This document shows positions 63,184-64,000 of a stretch of 64,000 nt of DNA, one piece after another. The translations under genes and the position numbers were made by a program. Origin of the DNA: an uncultured Bacilli bacterium (GTDB lineage Bacteria; Bacillota_I; Bacilli_A; RF39; UBA660); assembly GCA_934085595.1 (NCBI GenBank), contig CAKOHK010000005.1, positions 1 through 64,000 on the forward strand. Direction: 5' to 3'. The notes beneath the pieces were generated by a model, which saw nothing but the letters and a program-made list of their open reading frames with translations, was not told the DNA's origin and searched no databases. Every line of letters starts with the position of its first letter. Within the stretch, counting starts at the first letter, position 1.

Positions 63184-63912
63184 TTATAAATCTTTAACTT
63201 TAGATAAAAACTCTTTTATTCTATCATCTTTAGGATTATTAAGTACTTTTTTACATTCACCATATTCTATTATTTTCCCATCATCCATAAATATAACTTT
63301 ACTAGCAAAATCTTTAATAAACTCTATCTCATGAGAAACAATAATCATACTCATCCCTTCCCCTGCTATCTCTCTCATCAAACTAGTAACATCTCCCTTT
63401 ACTTCAGGATCTAAAGCAGAAGTAGGTTCATCAAAAAGCATAAGTTTTGGCTTCATAATAAGTGCTCTTACTATAGAAGTACGTTGTTTTTGTCCTCCAC
63501 TAAGTTCTCTTGGATAACTATTTCTTTTTTCATATAATCCTATTTTCTTAAGAAGTCTATATGCTTCTTTTTTAGCTTCTTCTTTACTCATAATTTTATG
63601 TTTAACAGGAGCTAATATAATATTATCAAGAACAGTCAAGTTCTCAAATAAATTATATTGCTGAAACACCATACCTATCTTACATCTATATTCATTTAAA
63701 TTATCATCTTTATTAATCTTTTTACCTTCAAATATAATTTCTCCACTACTAGGTTCTAAAAGATAATTAATACATTTAAGTAAAGTACTTTTCCCGCATC
63801 CACTAGGACCTATTATTCCAGTAACATCCCCCTCATTGATTTCAAAACTAACTCCCTTAAGAACTTCTTTATTTTGAAACTTTTTCTTAAGTTTTTTAAC
63901 TTCTAGTAGCAT
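63184..63912 (-). CDS. Amino-acid ABC transporter ATP-binding protein (GlnQ-type)
   Basis: The 242-aa ATPase has Walker A GPSGCGKST, signature LSGGQKQR, Walker B LMLFDEPTSAL and switch His IVSHEIEF. This is the polar-amino-acid uptake group. It overlaps the permease gene upstream by 17 bp, so the two are made together. Confidence 0.92.
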   Translation of the reverse strand: MLLEVKKLKKKFQNKEVLKGVSFEINEGDVTGIIGPSGCGKSTLLKCINYLLEPSSGEIIFEGKKINKDDNLNEYRCKIGMVFQQYNLFENLTVLDNIILAPVKHKIMSKEEAKKEAYRLLKKIGLYEKRNSYPRELSGGQKQRTSIVRALIMKPKLMLFDEPTSALDPEVKGDVTSLMREIAGEGMSMIIVSHEIEFIKDFASKVIFMDDGKIIEYGECKKVLNNPKDDRIKEFLSKVKDL

Positions 63913-64000
63913 TAATCTTCACCTCCACTCTATTTACAAGCTTACTAAGTAAATAAGTAATTAATAAATATATAAGTGCTATTAATATTAATGGGAAGAA
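63896..64000 (-). CDS. Amino-acid ABC transporter permease, C-terminal end (partial)
   Basis: The last ~34 residues of a permease run from the right edge to a TAA at 63896-63898: a membrane helix (LILIALIYLLITYLLSKLV) then NRVEVKINATRS. This matches the C-terminus of HisM/GlnP-type permeases, as expected upstream of the GlnQ-type gene. The 5' part is beyond the window. Confidence 0.7.
   Translation of the reverse strand, partial: FFPLILIALIYLLITYLLSKLVNRVEVKINATRS

Overview
The window suggests a low-GC (roughly a quarter G+C) Gram-positive bacterium of the Bacillota, close to Bacilli/Erysipelotrichia and distantly to Mollicutes. The basis is the extreme A/T codon bias, Bacillus-like gene orders (rpe-rsgA-prkC-prpC-rlmN; cdsA-rseP; an ecfA1-ecfA2-truA remnant), a tyrosine T-box, an RNase HIII gene and a tmRNA tag ending in AFA as in mollicutes. 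TGA is a stop and Trp is TGG, so the standard bacterial code applies. SpoVIF, a YjcZ-type tiny membrane protein and three TGTCGAA-like (Spo0A-box) repeats upstream of an orphan histidine kinase point to a spore former or a recent descendant of one.

Layout. 1-4.2 kb: a promoter with a 13-C tract for a gene off the left edge, a defective EIIB-like protein, a thioredoxin-fold protein, a PgsA-type synthase, tmRNA and three unknown genes. 4.2-9.5 kb: the histidine kinase, a small Gly/Tyr protein, a degenerate phosphoesterase, a CPBP protease, a T-box-controlled dut-tyrS operon and spoVIF. 9.5-15.3 kb: SDR, two unknown genes, a GH31 protein with an altered active site and a HerA-like ATPase. 15.4-25.5 kb: surface protein 1 (BspA type), truA, two dead ABC ATPases, surface protein 2 (InlB-type repeats), a DHH protein and a truncated pseudopilin. 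25.5-30.5 kb: rpe, rsgA, prkC, prpC, rlmN. 30.6-36.6 kb: a tandem array of six paralogous membrane proteins of unknown function. 36.7-41.6 kb: a Tad-like secretion operon. 41.6-50.4 kb: proS, a pseudopilin, eno, a FemX-like transferase, a YfhO-like protein, a CHAP amidase and an NrtR-like regulator. 50.5-52.8 kb: surface protein 3 (BspA type) behind a second 13-C promoter, and tRNA-Arg. 52.8-64 kb: rseP, cdsA, ftsW, yjcZ-like, rnhC, a GspE/PilB ATPase, a PASTA-containing class B PBP, an AAA/DUF4143 ATPase and an amino-acid ABC transporter.

The most notable structure is a family of surface-protein genes that share a 5' untranslated segment, a TasA/SipW-type N-terminus and, for three of them, a promoter module: a repeated GTTTGC element, a perfect -35 TTGACA and a perfect -10 TATAAT. 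In two copies the spacer carries 13 consecutive G/C pairs and is 20 or 21 bp. In the third it has no tract and is exactly 17 bp. This looks like promoter phase variation by slipped-strand repeat change. The second notable structure is the six-gene paralog array, which shows mosaic (gene-conversion-like) identity between non-adjacent members. A third theme is several proteins whose catalytic residues are replaced although the reading frame is intact (both Ecf-type ATPases, EIIB-like, phosphoesterase, GH31, DHH).
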